Part shown: positions 10,440 to 22,559 of the stretch, one piece after another
Layout of the letters: each line of letters begins with the position of its first letter
Numbering within the stretch: the stretch's first letter is position 1
Assembly (NCBI GenBank): GCA_963971225.1
Contig: OZ020269.1
Location: forward strand, 100,069,905 to 100,133,904
DNA length: 64,000 nucleotides
Direction of reading: 5' to 3'
DNA from: Melieria omissa
Taxonomy: Eukaryota; Arthropoda; Insecta; Diptera; Ulidiidae
Translations under genes and position numbers: made by a program
The notes under the pieces: generated by a model
Told to the model about the DNA's origin: nothing
What the model saw: the letters and a program-made list of their open reading frames with translations, nothing else
Database searches by the model: none

Positions 10440-11490
10440 ACACACTCCACTAGATGAAAAAAACCGATAAGCATAACTTCAGATGAGTCAGAAAAATAAA
10501 CCTTATTGGGTTTATTTTTGTAACCCAAATAGAATAGATAATATAAAGAGAGGGAAGGAAAAAACTAGATAATATTAAATAGATCATCACTTGGGATGAA
10601 TCCAAATAGGGTCAGCTGGAATTGGCCTATAAACATCACTTGGGACGAGTCACAAAACAACTGAACCAATTTAAAGAGAGTCGCATGGAGAAAGAGATGG
10701 AGAAGATGTCAAATAGAGTAGATATATTAAAACTCTGTGAAGGTCCTATGTAACCTAAAAGAGAGAAAAAGAAAAACCTGGATATTATTAAAAATTTCAT
10801 CACTCGGCACTGGACTTACAAATTCACCCACAAAATTCAAATAGAGTAATAGAGTAGAGCTGAAATAGATCTATGAACATTACTTGGTACAGAGCTTTCA
10901 AATTCTCTCAACACATCCAAATAGAGTCAAATGGAATAGACCACACATCACGGAATAGAACATCACTTGGGTGTGTCATAAACCCAATTGAAGAAATTAA
11001 AAAAGAATCAGATAGAGAAAGAGATGTAAGAGAAGTCAAATAGAATAGGGATGTAATAACTCCATCAAGGTCCTATGAACCCTTAAAGACAAGGAAAGAA
11101 AAAACTAGAAATTATAAAAAATGTCATCACAAATCCAAAATAAACAAATTTAAGAGACGTCAAATAGAGTAGAGATGTAATAACTCTGTGAAGGTCGTAT
11201 GTGCCCTAAAAGAGAGTAAAATAAAAACCTGGATATTATTTAAATTTTCTTCACTTTGCATGGGGCTTACAAATCCATCTAATAAATCCAAGTAGAGTCA
11301 TCTGGAATAAGTCTGTAAACATCATTTGGGACGGGGCATAAAAACAACCAAACCAATGCAAATAGCATCTGATATTGAAAGATCTGTAAGAGATATCAAC
11401 TAGAGTAGAGATGTTATAGCCCCTTGGTGGTCCCATGCGCCCCAAAGGAGGGAACCAGAAAAAAATTGATAATATTACCACAAGTAAAAA
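10440..11490. repeat. degenerate tandem array X, right copy
   Basis: It matches 1490-3300 without the roughly 780-bp insertion. The AGAGTAGAGATGT phrase recurs near 10710, 11040, 11165 and 11400. The uninterrupted junction near 11105-11125 is the empty-site reference for the Helitron/DINE-like element. Confidence 0.75.
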
Positions 11491-13597
11491 AGACTCATAA
11501 CGTTAAGTAGTCAATCGTTTTTATTGCATTTTAACATATTTGCTGTTTCAAAAACCCCTCACAAACGTTTGAGATAACTTTGCAAAGCAATGTGTAGAAC
11601 GTTCGAGGTTCCAACTTACGCCCAACCAACCAACCTGTAATTAAAATTGTTGTTGCAAAAAAGTGTGTAGGGCATCTTATGTTTCCAAGTATGTAAGTAT
11701 CCAAGAAAACCTGTAATCAATTTTATTGTAATCTATCTAGTGGGGTTCTCTTCAAACGACGCGATAAAACAATTCATTTTATTTACTGCCAGCATTTAAA
11801 AAACACAAACAACACAATAGATAATAATAGTGCTGAAAGTGAACTTTACTTGTCTGTAAATTTTTTTTCATTTATCTTCAACAGCTGAAACCAGTACAAA
11901 GTTTTCGAATCAAATAAACGCAAATTACAGTTGAACAGAAACAAACATTTTTACTAACACATTCACAGACAGTAAACATTTCATTGAGCTGTAAAGATAG
12001 TAAAGTAAAGATAGATTAAATAAATAAATAAGACGGATTAATTTTGCTTAATTTTGATTAATTTTTTAATTTGAATAGTATTGAGAGTATTAAAATTTAA
12101 CTATTTTAATTTATTGAGAGTATTAAAATTTAACGGAATGCTTTTACTTTTTTCAATTAACCAGTTAATTTTAATTGAAAGTTATAGAAAATTACATTCA
12201 TAAAAATTGGCTTTAAAAAATAAAAAAAAAATGTAAAACTTTCAAAGCGGAAAACTGTTTCAAACAAAACTTTCAAATAAGCATTGCTTCGGCCTCTTGG
12301 GATTCTTCTCAAATAGTGGAAGTCTATTCAGTTGCTGACTAAGATTTCAAAAGTGAAACAGCTTAGATCGAAACTAGGAGTTGGTTCTGCCTTGTTCCAA
12401 TAAGTTCAACTCGTCTCCTTCGACTCTTTCAACTCAACTCTGGCGAGTTTCTCAGCATATTCCGACGTCAGCTTCAATTCAGTTGCGTTTGTTTTGCTTC
12501 TTTATCTTAAAATTTAACTCAACTTTTTTGTTCTATTATTATTTGTTTACTTTTGGCCGCAAGTGCGATAACTCATTCTGTGTTGTTCCAATGTGTACTT
12601 TGACCCACATCGGAGACACTATTTTGCCTCACTTTCAAGTTGTCCAACACATTCATTTTCATTCAGCTTTAACTCAGCTGTTTTTGTTCTACTTTTTTCC
12701 AGGACAATCAAGAACTTGTTCTATATCTTTTCAATATATCTTTTGACCCACATCAAAGTTATTACTATGTTGTCTTTGTTTTGCTTTTTTTCTGTTATTA
12801 TAAAACGCTCGGATGACTCAACAAATTTTATAATTCAAAAGTCAACGACCACTTTTCAAATTAAGCAACATAGCATAATTTTTTTTTTATTTTATTTATT
12901 TTTGTATTCTCTTTCTTACGCGCACCGGTCGCTAATCGAGTCAGCATGACTGGCGCTCTTACTATCGTTTTTAAATAGCAATAGTCATGCTTACTCTATT
13001 CATTTTTTTTTGTTTGCTTTGTCGAGTAAGTCTCCGAATAACTTCGGTTCAGTGTTGCCAGATTAGGAGATTTTCTTCTAGATTTAGAAGATTCATGGTT
13101 TATTGAGGAAATTTTTTGGGAGAAAAATTTGTTTAGGAAAAGTTTAGGAAATTTTGATTTTGATACAGATGACATTATCATCATTAGTGGCACTGAAGCC
13201 TTGAATATTGAATTAATGAAATTTTTTTAAATACAATTTTATGCTCCAAAATTTATAATTTATGCAATGAATGAAGGAAGTTTACAAAAGCGATCTTCAC
13301 ACGAATCTCAATTTTATGTAACATGAAAAATTATTTTTAATGACAACTGATTTTTATATTCATAAAAAAACACAATAAATATATTTTTATATAATAATAA
13401 ATACATTATTATTTATTTGAGAAGTTTAATTTCTTAGTTAATTCTTAAACTAAACTGTGCCATTTCAAAAATATTCTTCTTTCAAGCACCTTAAAATATT
13501 CTGCACATCATTGAGCAATAATAAATACGAGTACATCTTTAATTAGTCACAATACAAACACAACAATACTTATCAAACTTATATGACCGTTTTATAA
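11491..13597. other. duplicated AT-rich spacer 3' of gene B, no gene seen
   Basis: It aligns with 3301-5361. The last 760 bases before the gene B stop codon look identical to the left copy, whereas the part from about 12220 to 12830 has many substitutions and indels. Confidence 0.7.
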
Positions 13598-15174
13598 TCA
13601 CACCTGCTCCACCTTCAGGTAGATACCGTTTTTCGAATTCTGCACAAAAGTTTTCGGATTCATGACCAGCGGAATTTCAGTCTGCGCACACACCGAAAAC
13701 TTGAAGCTCCTCAGCAGTAAAGCCAAACCCACACGCATCTGCATCTGACCAAAACGCAGACCAATGCAGTTGCGCGGCCCATCGCCGAACGGCAGCCACC
13801 AAATGCTGTCGCGTTCCTGCACCTTTTCGGGTGCAAAGCGTTCGGGATCGAATTTTTCCGGTTCGGGATAGATGTCCGGATCATGTTGCATGCCCGCCAC
13901 AGGAATAATAACCGACATGCCTTTGCGTATGACGTAGTCTGGATGACCTGGCACCGGGTAGTCTTTCAGTGCCTGGCGACTCAAATGTGGCAGTATGGGA
14001 TATTTTCGTAGAGTTTCTAATAAAAGATGGAAAACTTAGAAAGAGTTTGTAATCATCACTTTAAGCCATCAACTTTACCTGCAATCACCTGCTTCATGTA
14101 CTGCATGTCCTTCAAGCACTCATAGGTCAGCTCGTTGTTGTGCTTACTCAGCATCTCATTGATCTCGTCGCGCATGCGCTGTTGTATGTCCTCATGTTGG
14201 GCCAATTCGTACAAACAATAACCCATGGTCGACGATGAGGTCTCGAAACCGGCCACAAAAAACACAAACGTCTGTGCTGCCATCTCTTCAACGCTCAGAC
14301 CGCGCAGCGCTTCGTTCTCTGCGCCCAGAATTTTTCCTTTATTCAGGTCCATCAGCAGACTGAGAAAGTCATTACGTTGCACATTATTTGCCTCTCTATA
14401 GGCCACAGTTTCGCGAACGATGCGCATGAAAAAGTCATTGATTTCGTCTGGTAAGATGCGCATGTGCAGCTTTTGTGCCAAATCGGGAAAGCTGATAATC
14501 AGACTGTTGACTATATTGCCGTGTCGCCTATCAACAAACACGCGCCGACCCATAGCACGAAACTCGGTATTCGGATCTTCCAGGCTATTGCAGTCGATGC
14601 CGAAGGCGCAGGTGCCTATCACATCGGTGGTGTAGCGCGCCAGCAGTTCCTTAATCTCTACCGTAGCGTCCTCGGTTAACAGACCACGCAGTGTCGATAC
14701 AAACTTCTCACCGACTTGCACCACCGACGGGAACATGAACTTCATTTTGCCCGAACTGAAGGTGGGCGACAGCTTGTTGCGCAATATGCGCCACTTTTCT
14801 CCATCCAGCAGAAACAAGTGACCCGTCAGCGGATCGTCCTTCTCATTGTGATACATGCCGCGATTTACAAAATTCGAGAAATCCTTAATCAACACCTGCT
14901 TGGCCAGTGTGGGCTCCAACACCATCACTGCCGGTCGTTGAAAGAAGTAGAAGCCACAGAAGGGCCCAGTGCCGCGATACTTCAAGTAGATTTCCTTGTT
15001 GACATCGGCAAAGGTGCGCGTCCTTGCGACGCCCCGTAAATTGCCTTGCAGCCAGTGTGGCTCATCGTGCGGTATGCCCTGATCTTTCCAATAGTTGCGG
15101 CGCCGTCGTGCGTAGTACACCGCCAGCGATGTCAGAATTAGAATGACTGAAATAAGCAACGCGACCACTGTCAT
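13598..15174 (-). CDS. CYP6A-type cytochrome P450, gene B (tandem duplicate)
   Basis: Exon 1 is 15174-14079 and exon 2 is 14016-13598, with a 62-bp phase-1 intron. The 504-residue product keeps the anchor, the hinge, I-helix AGFETS (308-313), ETLR (366-369), PERF and the FGDGPRNCIG loop with Cys449, so it is expected to be functional. It is about 98-99% identical to gene A. The D227I change needs two substitutions in one codon and, with D244E, falls in the region expected to form the F-G segment, which in P450s shapes substrate access; that structural placement is inference. The sequence around the 3' end is identical to gene A, suggesting recent duplication or gene conversion. Confidence 0.95.
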
Positions 15175-15246
15175 TGTTACTGTTCAATTTTTGCCTTAAG
15201 CCTTTCGTAGTAGTTGAATATGTTTGCAGCCCAATGGGCTAAGTTG

Positions 15247-15281
15247 AACTGAGTTCAGCGTTTCGTGCATAGACTTTTATA
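15247..15281 (-). promoter_or_regulatory. core promoter of gene B (TATA box and initiator)
   Basis: TATAAAAG is at 15281-15274 and TCAGTT at 15252-15247, with the TATA box 31 bases before the predicted +1 at 15250. The layout is the same as for gene A. Confidence 0.75.
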
Positions 15282-15417
15282 GCGATTTGCACAAAAACAC
15301 ACAGATTTCAAAAAGTTAGTGAGTGCTTAGAGCGTAAAAGTATTGCGAGTAGCTAAGATGTGGTTTGATGGGAGAGAACAGAATACGAACGATGAGTGTA
15401 AGTGCCTAGAAGTCGTC

Positions 15418-15485
15418 GCCTCAGAAAGCGAATGTCGCATGTTCCATTGAGCCTAGTAAGACATACGACATTTGTTTTCTGAGGC
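15418..15485 (+). repeat. hairpin upstream of gene B (copy of 7179-7246)
   Basis: Arms are 15418-15442 and 15461-15485. Relative to the left copy one arm base is changed (GTCGCATGT for GTCGTATGT), which adds one mismatch near the loop; the rest of the stem is retained. Confidence 0.6.
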
Positions 15486-16039
15486 GGCAAACCATCAACT
15501 ATCAACGACTATCAACAAAGAATAAGAAGTTTATCTTTATTTTCTTTGCTATCAACTATGATCTTTCAGTTAGCAGAGAAGGAGGGTTTAGCAACAAAGA
15601 GATTTATAACTATTTTTTTTTATATTTGATTTTGTTGGGACATTTAATGTAGAAGATTCCATTCCCCGCTCGAAGGATCTCAGTTTGACAATTCTTAGTA
15701 CATCGGTGTCAAAGAAAATCTATACGATTTTTACCAAATCTGAATCGATCCTGTAAATCTAAGAAGCTAAATAGCTTTGGCATTTAATTGGTATCATTCA
15801 TATAAATTTCGTGAACCTGTTTCTATCAAAAGCCTTTCAGACTCACAAAACGTGATATGCCCAGTCATTCACTACAAAAACTACACACATTTCTCACACC
15901 AGAGAGAGTCGAGAGCATGGCTTGTGAGAGTCGAATGTGCACTCAACTGTGAAGATTTTCATCATGAAAATTGCAAACAAATTACACCTAAGAAATTCTA
16001 CACCATATCTATCTGATATATTTCACTTTACCAAATGTG

Positions 16040-16780
16040 AGATATTTAAGCATTTCTTAACCCTTTCAGCACCCATGGAACATACATATATATATATTAT
16101 GAAATTTTTATTTTATTTATCAGATATAATTCAGATAGCTTCATTTCTACCAACAATATTTATAAAATATATATATAACTTTAGCGCATGCAAACCATTT
16201 TAATAATTTCTTAACCCTTTCAGGACCAGTGAAACAGATTCGTATATGTCTTATTAGAAATTTTAACTTTATCTATCTCATTTTCAATGTTAGACAAATT
16301 TTTCTTTAGTACAATTAGACGGTTTTCATAAATTGTTAACCCTTTTAACCCAAGACATTTTAATAATTTTTTAAAACTTTCAGCACTAATGAGTGTTAAA
16401 AATTAGAATCTTTAGGATTAGACATTTTTACTTTTTCAATCCCAATTTCAATTTGATTGGTATGTATATTTCTCTTTAGTCGATTTGGTCAGTTTTCATA
16501 TTTTTGTTTAACCCTTCAAGCACCAATAGAAATATTTTATTGTTTATACTTGTCTCATAAGAAGTTTTTATTTTCTGTATCTTACTTTGAATTAACGCAT
16601 GCAAGATAATTTAATAATTTCTTAACCCTTTCAGCACCTATAGAATATATATGTCTTAGTAGACATTTTTACTTCCTTAATCTCTTTTTTAATATCACAT
16701 ATTTTTTTTAGTACAATGTGGAAGATTTTCGTAATTTTTTAACCCTTTCAGAAACAACAACATGACTCATAAGAAGTTTT
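16040..16780. repeat. tandem array Y, right copy (shorter)
   Basis: It has the same AACCCTTTCAGCACC units as 7820-9388 but fewer, and it includes the uninterrupted TTAA site (near 16397) that is occupied by the piggyBac-like MITE in the left copy. Confidence 0.75.
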
Positions 16781-17269
16781 AAATTTGTTAATCTTATTTT
16801 CACTGCCTTAAAAATTGTTTTTCAATTATACAAGCCACATCAATAGTTTTGTTTCATGATTAAGAAAGTATTAACTGATCACATTACTCAATTTTTCTAA
16901 GCCAAACAACATCCAAACAAAACATTGTTTCATATTTGCTTATATTTCACTTTTTAAGCCATTTACATATAACAATTTTAACAAAAAACAATCAAAACAT
17001 GAGTTTTACTACAATAAAAAACAAAAACAACTCTCTTAACTACAACTCTTTCAGTATGTTACTGTAAAATCTTCAATAAAACATCAGAATATATAAAATA
17101 GTTCATAAAATAAACCAAATTATTCTTATTTGTCTTTGAGCAAAAAATATTTTAAAATATTTAAAACAATTAGAAACAATTCTTTCAGTTTGTTACGAGA
17201 AAATCCTTAACAAAACATTTGTATATATACAATTCATTAAACTTTTTTCCAATCTTTATGAGTTCCACT
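16781..17269. other. AT-rich spacer 3' of gene C, no gene seen
   Basis: Low-complexity A- and T-rich sequence with short echoes of array Y. No frame of interest was found. Confidence 0.5.
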
Positions 17270-17360
17270 TTAACCTTTTCAGTCACAATGTCCAATATAT
17301 TGGACTACAGCCCATAGAATTCATACAGAACGGGTTTGTTTTCATGTGAGAAAGGGTTAA
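17270..17360. mobile_element. 83-bp TTAA-flanked mini-element, copy 1
   Basis: The body is 17274-17356, between TTAA at 17270-17273 and 17357-17360. The ends read CCTTTTCAGTCACA and, from the right, CCCTTTCTCACATG. It contains the perfect 16-bp palindrome GTCCAATATATTGGAC at 17290-17305. A second 83-bp copy lies in the opposite orientation at 36922-37004. Size and TTAA fit a minimal piggyBac-like MITE. Confidence 0.7.
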
Positions 17361-17417
17361 ATTGCCAAAAATCAAATCTACAACTCAGGTCTGAAAGGGT
17401 TAAGCCATCGTAGCTGT

Positions 17418-18991
17418 TCACACTGGCTCCACATTCAAAAAGATGCCGTTCTTTGTACTTTGCAAAAAATTTTTGGTATCAATTTCCAAAGGGATTTCTG
17501 TCTTTGAGCAACCAGAGAACTTGAAGTTCTTCAACAGCAAAGCCAAACCAATGCGCATCTGCATCTGGCCGAAGCGCATTCCAATACAATTACGCGGTCC
17601 TTCGCCGAAAGGAAGCCACAGGACGCTGTCGCGTTCCTGCACCTTTTCGGGTGCAAAACGTTCCGGATCGAATTTCTGCGGTTCGGGATAGAATTCTGGA
17701 TCGTGATGAATGCCCGCAACAGGTATCAACACAAATGTGCCCTTCGGTATGACGTAGCGGGGATGACCCGGCACTGGGTAGTCGTTCAGTGCCTGGCGAG
17801 TCAAATGTGGCAGTATGGGATATTTTCGTAGAGTTTCTAAGAACAGATGGGAAAGTTACAAGGAATTTATAATCTGTTCAAATGGCCAACTTTACCTGCA
17901 ATCACCTGCTCCATGTACTGCATTTCCTTCAAGCACTCATAGGTCAACTCGTTGTTCTGCTTACTCAGCGTCTCATTGATCTCGTTGCGCATGCGCTGTT
18001 GTATATCCTCATGTTGGGCCAATTCGTACAAACAATAACCCATGGTCGACGATGAGGTCTCAAAGCCGGCCACAAAGAACACAAACGCCTGTGCTGCCAT
18101 CTCTTCAACGCTCAGTCCACGCAGCTCTTCGTTCTCTGTGCCCAGAATTTTTCCCTTATTCAGGTCCATAAGAAGACTGATAAAGTCATTGCACTGCACA
18201 TTATTTGCCTCTCTATAGGCCACAGTTTCGCGAACGATGCGCATGAAAAAGTCATTGATTTCATCTGGTAAAATGCGCACATGCAGCTTTCGTGCCAAAT
18301 CGGGAAAGCTCTGTATCAACCCGGTTACAAAGCTGCCATGGCGTCTCGTCTCGAACAGACGCCGACCCATGAGTCGAAACTCGGCATTCGGATCTTCCAG
18401 GCTGTTGCATTCGATGCCGAAGGCGCAGGTACCTATCACATCGGTGGTGTAGCGTGCCAGCAGTTCCTTAATCTCCACTGTATTGTCGTTGGCCATCTTC
18501 TGACGCAGAGTGGACACAAACTTCTCGGCCACTTTAACCACCGAAGAAAACATGAACTTCATCTTGCCCGAAGTAAAGGTGGGCGACAGTTTATTCCGCA
18601 ATATGCGCCACTTTTCGCCATCTATCATAAATAAATGACCTGTGAGAGGGTCATCCTTCTCGTTGTTGAATACACCACGATCCACAAAATTCGAGAAATC
18701 CTTAATCAACACTTGCTTTATAAGGGCCGGTTCCAACACCATCACTGCTGGGCGTTGAAAGAAGTAGAAGCCACAGAAGGGCCCAGTGCCGCGATATTTC
18801 AAGTAGATTTCCCTGTTTAGGTCGGAGAAGGTGCGAGTCTTCATGATGCCGCTCAAGTTGCCCTTCAGCCAGTGAGGCTCATCGTGCGGTATGCCCTGAT
18901 TCTTCCAGTAGTTAAGGCGCCGACGAGTGAAGTACACCGCCAACGATATTAGAATCAGAATGACGGAAATTAGCAGCGCAACTACTGCCAT
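17418..18991 (-). CDS. CYP6A-type cytochrome P450, gene C
   Basis: Exon 1 is 18991-17896 and exon 2 is 17836-17418, with a 59-bp phase-1 intron within the ExxR Glu codon. The product has 504 residues. Motifs in order are the anchor (2-22), RRRLNYWKNQGIP, I-helix AGFETS (308-313), ETLR (366-369), PERF and FGEGPRNCIG with Cys449. Exon 2 is nearly the same as that of gene D, apart from the last 40 residues, where several changes cluster (for example FSGCSK for FSVCAK). It sits 2.2 kb beyond gene B on the same strand. All key residues are intact, so a catalytically competent microsomal monooxygenase is expected; its substrate is unknown. Confidence 0.95.
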
Positions 18992-19072
18992 TGTTTCCTA
19001 CTTTCTTTTCTTTCTTCCTACTTCAGTCTTGGATGATTTTCGACGAACAATCCAACACAACGCTCACAAAAC

Positions 19073-19108
19073 AACTGAGGCTGATTATTTCATTCAATGC
19101 CACTAATA
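19073..19108 (-). promoter_or_regulatory. core promoter of gene C (initiator, weak TATA)
   Basis: TCAGTT at 19078-19073 matches the initiator of genes A and B. A weak TATTAG starts 32 bases upstream at 19108. The spacing supports it; the TATA-like sequence does not strongly. Confidence 0.45.
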
Positions 19109-19119
19109 GATAACAAAGA

Positions 19120-20853
19120 GTCTAGAAAGTCCGTAAGCTGGGTGTGCAACCTAGGAAGCGTCTCTTTATGGCTACGTTTATCAGTTCGCTCTCTCAATGC
19201 GTTCTACATTATCAACTTTTCAAATTCATTTTCTATTTTACTGATGACGTCTAAAATTATTCGTATCTACAAGGCACCATGGGTAAAAATCGAACTTTTT
19301 TGGGACAAAACTTAAAAAATTTCAAGCGTTATGAAGATGAGTAAAGCTTGGAGTGAAATATAAAAGACTGAAATATAAAACTTTTTACACAAGTAATAAA
19401 AAAAGTAAAAAGATATTCAACACGAGTTTTTATAAAAATTATTATTTTATTAAAACAAAAGTAGTTCAAAAGCAGGTTTTAGTAGACAATTTCGCAGCTA
19501 TCTGTCTGTGCAGTATTCTGAAGAATATTTTTTCTCGGATGCATTAATTGGCATCATTAGTGTTGTGAAGGCGCGCTTTCAGAAAAATATTTCGGGGGGT
19601 TTTAAAAAGTAATTCTTTAATATTAAATTTAATATTTATTTTATAAAATGCCTAATTTTCACGTTGTTTGTTTTATCGCCGATCCAAATATTTCGGAGGG
19701 AAGGTTTCAACCCACAAACGCCCCCCTCCCCTGGATCCTCCACTGGTGTTGTGGCTGACTTCTGCGGCCTGACTTATAGCGATGGTTTAGCACCTTCTGG
19801 GTCCCATAACATCGTCTGTACTTGTACGAGTAGATCCATGTGTCATTCCAAGTGAAAATTGTTTTCAAGGTTAAGTCAAAAAGGACTCTCTATCTATAAA
19901 TTTTTGATGAAAATAATCAACAAAACATAGGAAAACGTGCCTCTTTTGAGCTCCGATTCGAATTCGATAAATCCACTGTGTTGATTTACTCCTGTTTCCA
20001 AGATGGTTCCTTGCTTATTTGCTATACAACAATGACATTCAAGTCCAGTTTATTAGCAATCCAACATTTCGTGGGTCAAACTTGGATGTGCATCAATTTC
20101 TGGCTAAAAGTTAGTTAGTTAAGATAATTTCGGCCACTTTTTCGAGATTCATTTTCTAAGAAAACTATCAGGTCTCGAATCTCAGAAACCATTTCGAAAC
20201 GGTCACAAAGGACGTTCTGAGGTTACAACATGAAGAAAATTATTATTGTATTTTACCCAGTTTTCACATTGCAAACGAAACTATGCGCTTTCAACATCTT
20301 TACATAAAAATTTAGTTATTTTGCCCACAGTGCAATAGGTATAAGCAGTATGCAAATAATTACCAAAGAGAGAGTAAATCGCCGCCGACTGTTGCAAACA
20401 ACTGATTGTATTCATTGAATTGTAGGCGTGTTCGTGAGAACTTTTGAATTATACAACAATGACACAGCACCAAATAAAAGCGAGAACGCGTTTTGAATGC
20501 TTAATGACATCGTTCTACTAGAAATTGGCATCGCTATTAAGAGGGAACCAATACAAGATTTAAAATCCGATTTTTTTTCTCCATATAGAAAAATAGATCA
20601 GCAAATAGTTTTATTGATGAATTCCATTGCATTGAAAACTACTTGATGGGTTCTTATACTCTTTGAACATATTTATACAAAAAACAAAAAATAACAATAC
20701 GTTTACAACAATATTTAACAACAAATACCATTTGACTATCAAAAAATACTATTATGAGTTTCACTCATAGCAATAGTCACTCAACCAACTGTAGAAGGAA
20801 TCTCTCAACTAACTGAGACTCAGTTCCACAAGCGTTCAATGTTTTGTATTTAC
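19120..20853. other. intergenic between genes C and D, no gene seen
   Basis: Mostly unique AT-rich DNA. A GC-richer patch near 19690-19850 resembles degraded repeat sequence but could not be classified. Short frames lack motifs. Confidence 0.5.
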
Positions 20854-22427
20854 TCACACTGACTCAACCTTCAAGAAGACACCGTTCTTAGTATTTTCCA
20901 AAAATTTTTTGGGATCAATTTCCAAAGGGATTTCTGTCTTTGCGCAAACAGAGAATTTGAAGTTCTTCAATAGCAAAGCTAAACCAATGCGCATTTGCAT
21001 CTGGCCAAAGCGCATTCCAATACAATTACGCGGTCCTTCGCCGAAAGGAAGCCACAGGACGCTGTCGCGTTCCTGCACCTTTTCAGGTGCAAAGCGTTCC
21101 GGATCGAATTTCTGTGGTTCGGGATAGAATTCTGGATCGTGATGAATGCCCGCAACGGGTATCAGCACCAATGTGCCTTTCGGTATGACGTAACGTGGAT
21201 GACCCGGCACCGGGTAGTCGTTCAGTGCCTGGCGATTCAAATGTGGCAGTATGGGATATTTTCGTAGAGTTTCTAATAAAAGGTGGGGAAGTTAAAGAGA
21301 ATTTATAATCAGTTTAAGCCATTAACTTTACCTGCAATCACTTGCTCCATGTACTGCATGTCCTTCAAGCACTCATAGGTCAGCTCGTTGTTATGCTCTC
21401 TCAGCGTCCCATTGATCTCGTCGCGCATGCGCTGTTGTATGTCCTCATGCTGCGCCAATTCATATAGACAAAATGTCATGGTCGACGATGAGGTCTCGAA
21501 ACCGGCCAGAAAAAATACAAATGTCTGTGCTGCCATCTCTTCAACGCTCAGCCCGCGCAGCGCTTCATTCTCTGCGCCCAGAATTTTACCTTTATTCAGG
21601 TCCATCAGCAGATTTAAAAAGTCCTTTCGTTGCACATTATTTGCCTCTCTATAGGCCACAGTTTCGCGAACAATACGTATGAAAAACTCACTGATTTCAT
21701 CTGTGAAGATGCGCATATGCAACTTTCGCGCCAGGTTGGGAAAGCCTTGTATCAGACCTTCTACAAGAGTGCTGTGTCGTGTGGTCTCGAAGAGGCGTCG
21801 ACCCATGACACGAAACTCGGCATTCGGATCTTCCAGACTGTTGCATTCGATGCCGAAAGCGCAGGTGCCTATCACATCGGTGGTGTAGCGTGCCAGCAGG
21901 TCCTTAATTTCCACCGTATCATCTTTGGTTATCAGCCCACGCAGAGTGGACACAAACTTTTCACCAACTTCCACCACCGAGGGGAACATGAACTTCATCT
22001 TGCCCGAAGTGAAGGTGGGCGACAATTTATTGCGCAGTATGCGCCACTTTTCTCCATCCAGCAGAAACAAGTGACCCGTTAGCGGGTCGTCCTTCTCGTT
22101 GTTATACAGACCGCGATCCACAAAATTTGAGAAATCTTTAATCAACACTTGCTTGATCAATGCCGGATCCAACACCATCACTGTCGGACGTTGAAAGAAG
22201 TAGAAGCCACAGAAGGGCCCAGTGCCGCGATATTTAAGGTAGGTTTTTCTGTCAAAATCAGCAAACGAGCGCGTCTTCGAGATGCCGCTCATGTTACCCT
22301 TCAGCCAGTGTGGCTCATCATGCGGTATGCCCTGATTCTTCCAGTAGTTGAGACGCCGACGAGAGAAGTACACCGCCAACGATGTTAGAATTAGAATGAC
22401 GGAAATTAGCAACGCAACCAAAGCCAT
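20854..22427 (-). CDS. CYP6A-type cytochrome P450, gene D
   Basis: Exon 1 is 22427-21332 and exon 2 is 21272-20854, with a 59-bp phase-1 intron. The product has 504 residues, with an N-terminal anchor, RRRLNYWKNQGIP, I-helix AGFETS (308-313), ETLR (366-369), PERF and FGEGPRNCIG with Cys449. It is closest to gene C within the window, especially in exon 2. Differences concentrate in exon 1 around residues 214-245 (ETTRHSTLVEGLIQGFPN compared with ETRRHGSFVTGLIQSFPD), a zone that often sets substrate preference in P450s (inference). It is the last minus-strand member of the cluster and is divergent from gene E across about 5 kb. Confidence 0.95.
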
Positions 22428-22491
22428 TTGCTTTTTCTTGTACTTCTGTCTCGGAAGAAACTCAACGTATGCAGCAATAAGCTCGCAATAT

Positions 22492-22527
22492 AACTGAGTA
22501 TAATTATTTTTCTAAAAGTATTTTATA
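22492..22527 (-). promoter_or_regulatory. core promoter of gene D (TATA box and initiator)
   Basis: TATAAAA is at 22527-22521 and the initiator-like TCAGTT is at 22497-22492, a spacing of 32 bases from the TATA start to the predicted +1 at 22495. The leader is about 70 bases. Confidence 0.7.
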
Positions 22528-22559
22528 CTAAACAACACTTTGTATAACCGGAAGAGAGT

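Larger units (their letters stand above)
10452..16640. repeat. segmental duplication, right copy (contains gene B)
   Basis: This is the counterpart of 1488-10410. Similarity starts with the AAGCATMACTT and AAAAATAAACC phrases near 10460 and fades within array Y near 16640, where the AACCCTTTCAGCACCTATAG phrase that borders the left-copy junction is found again. Confidence 0.85.
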
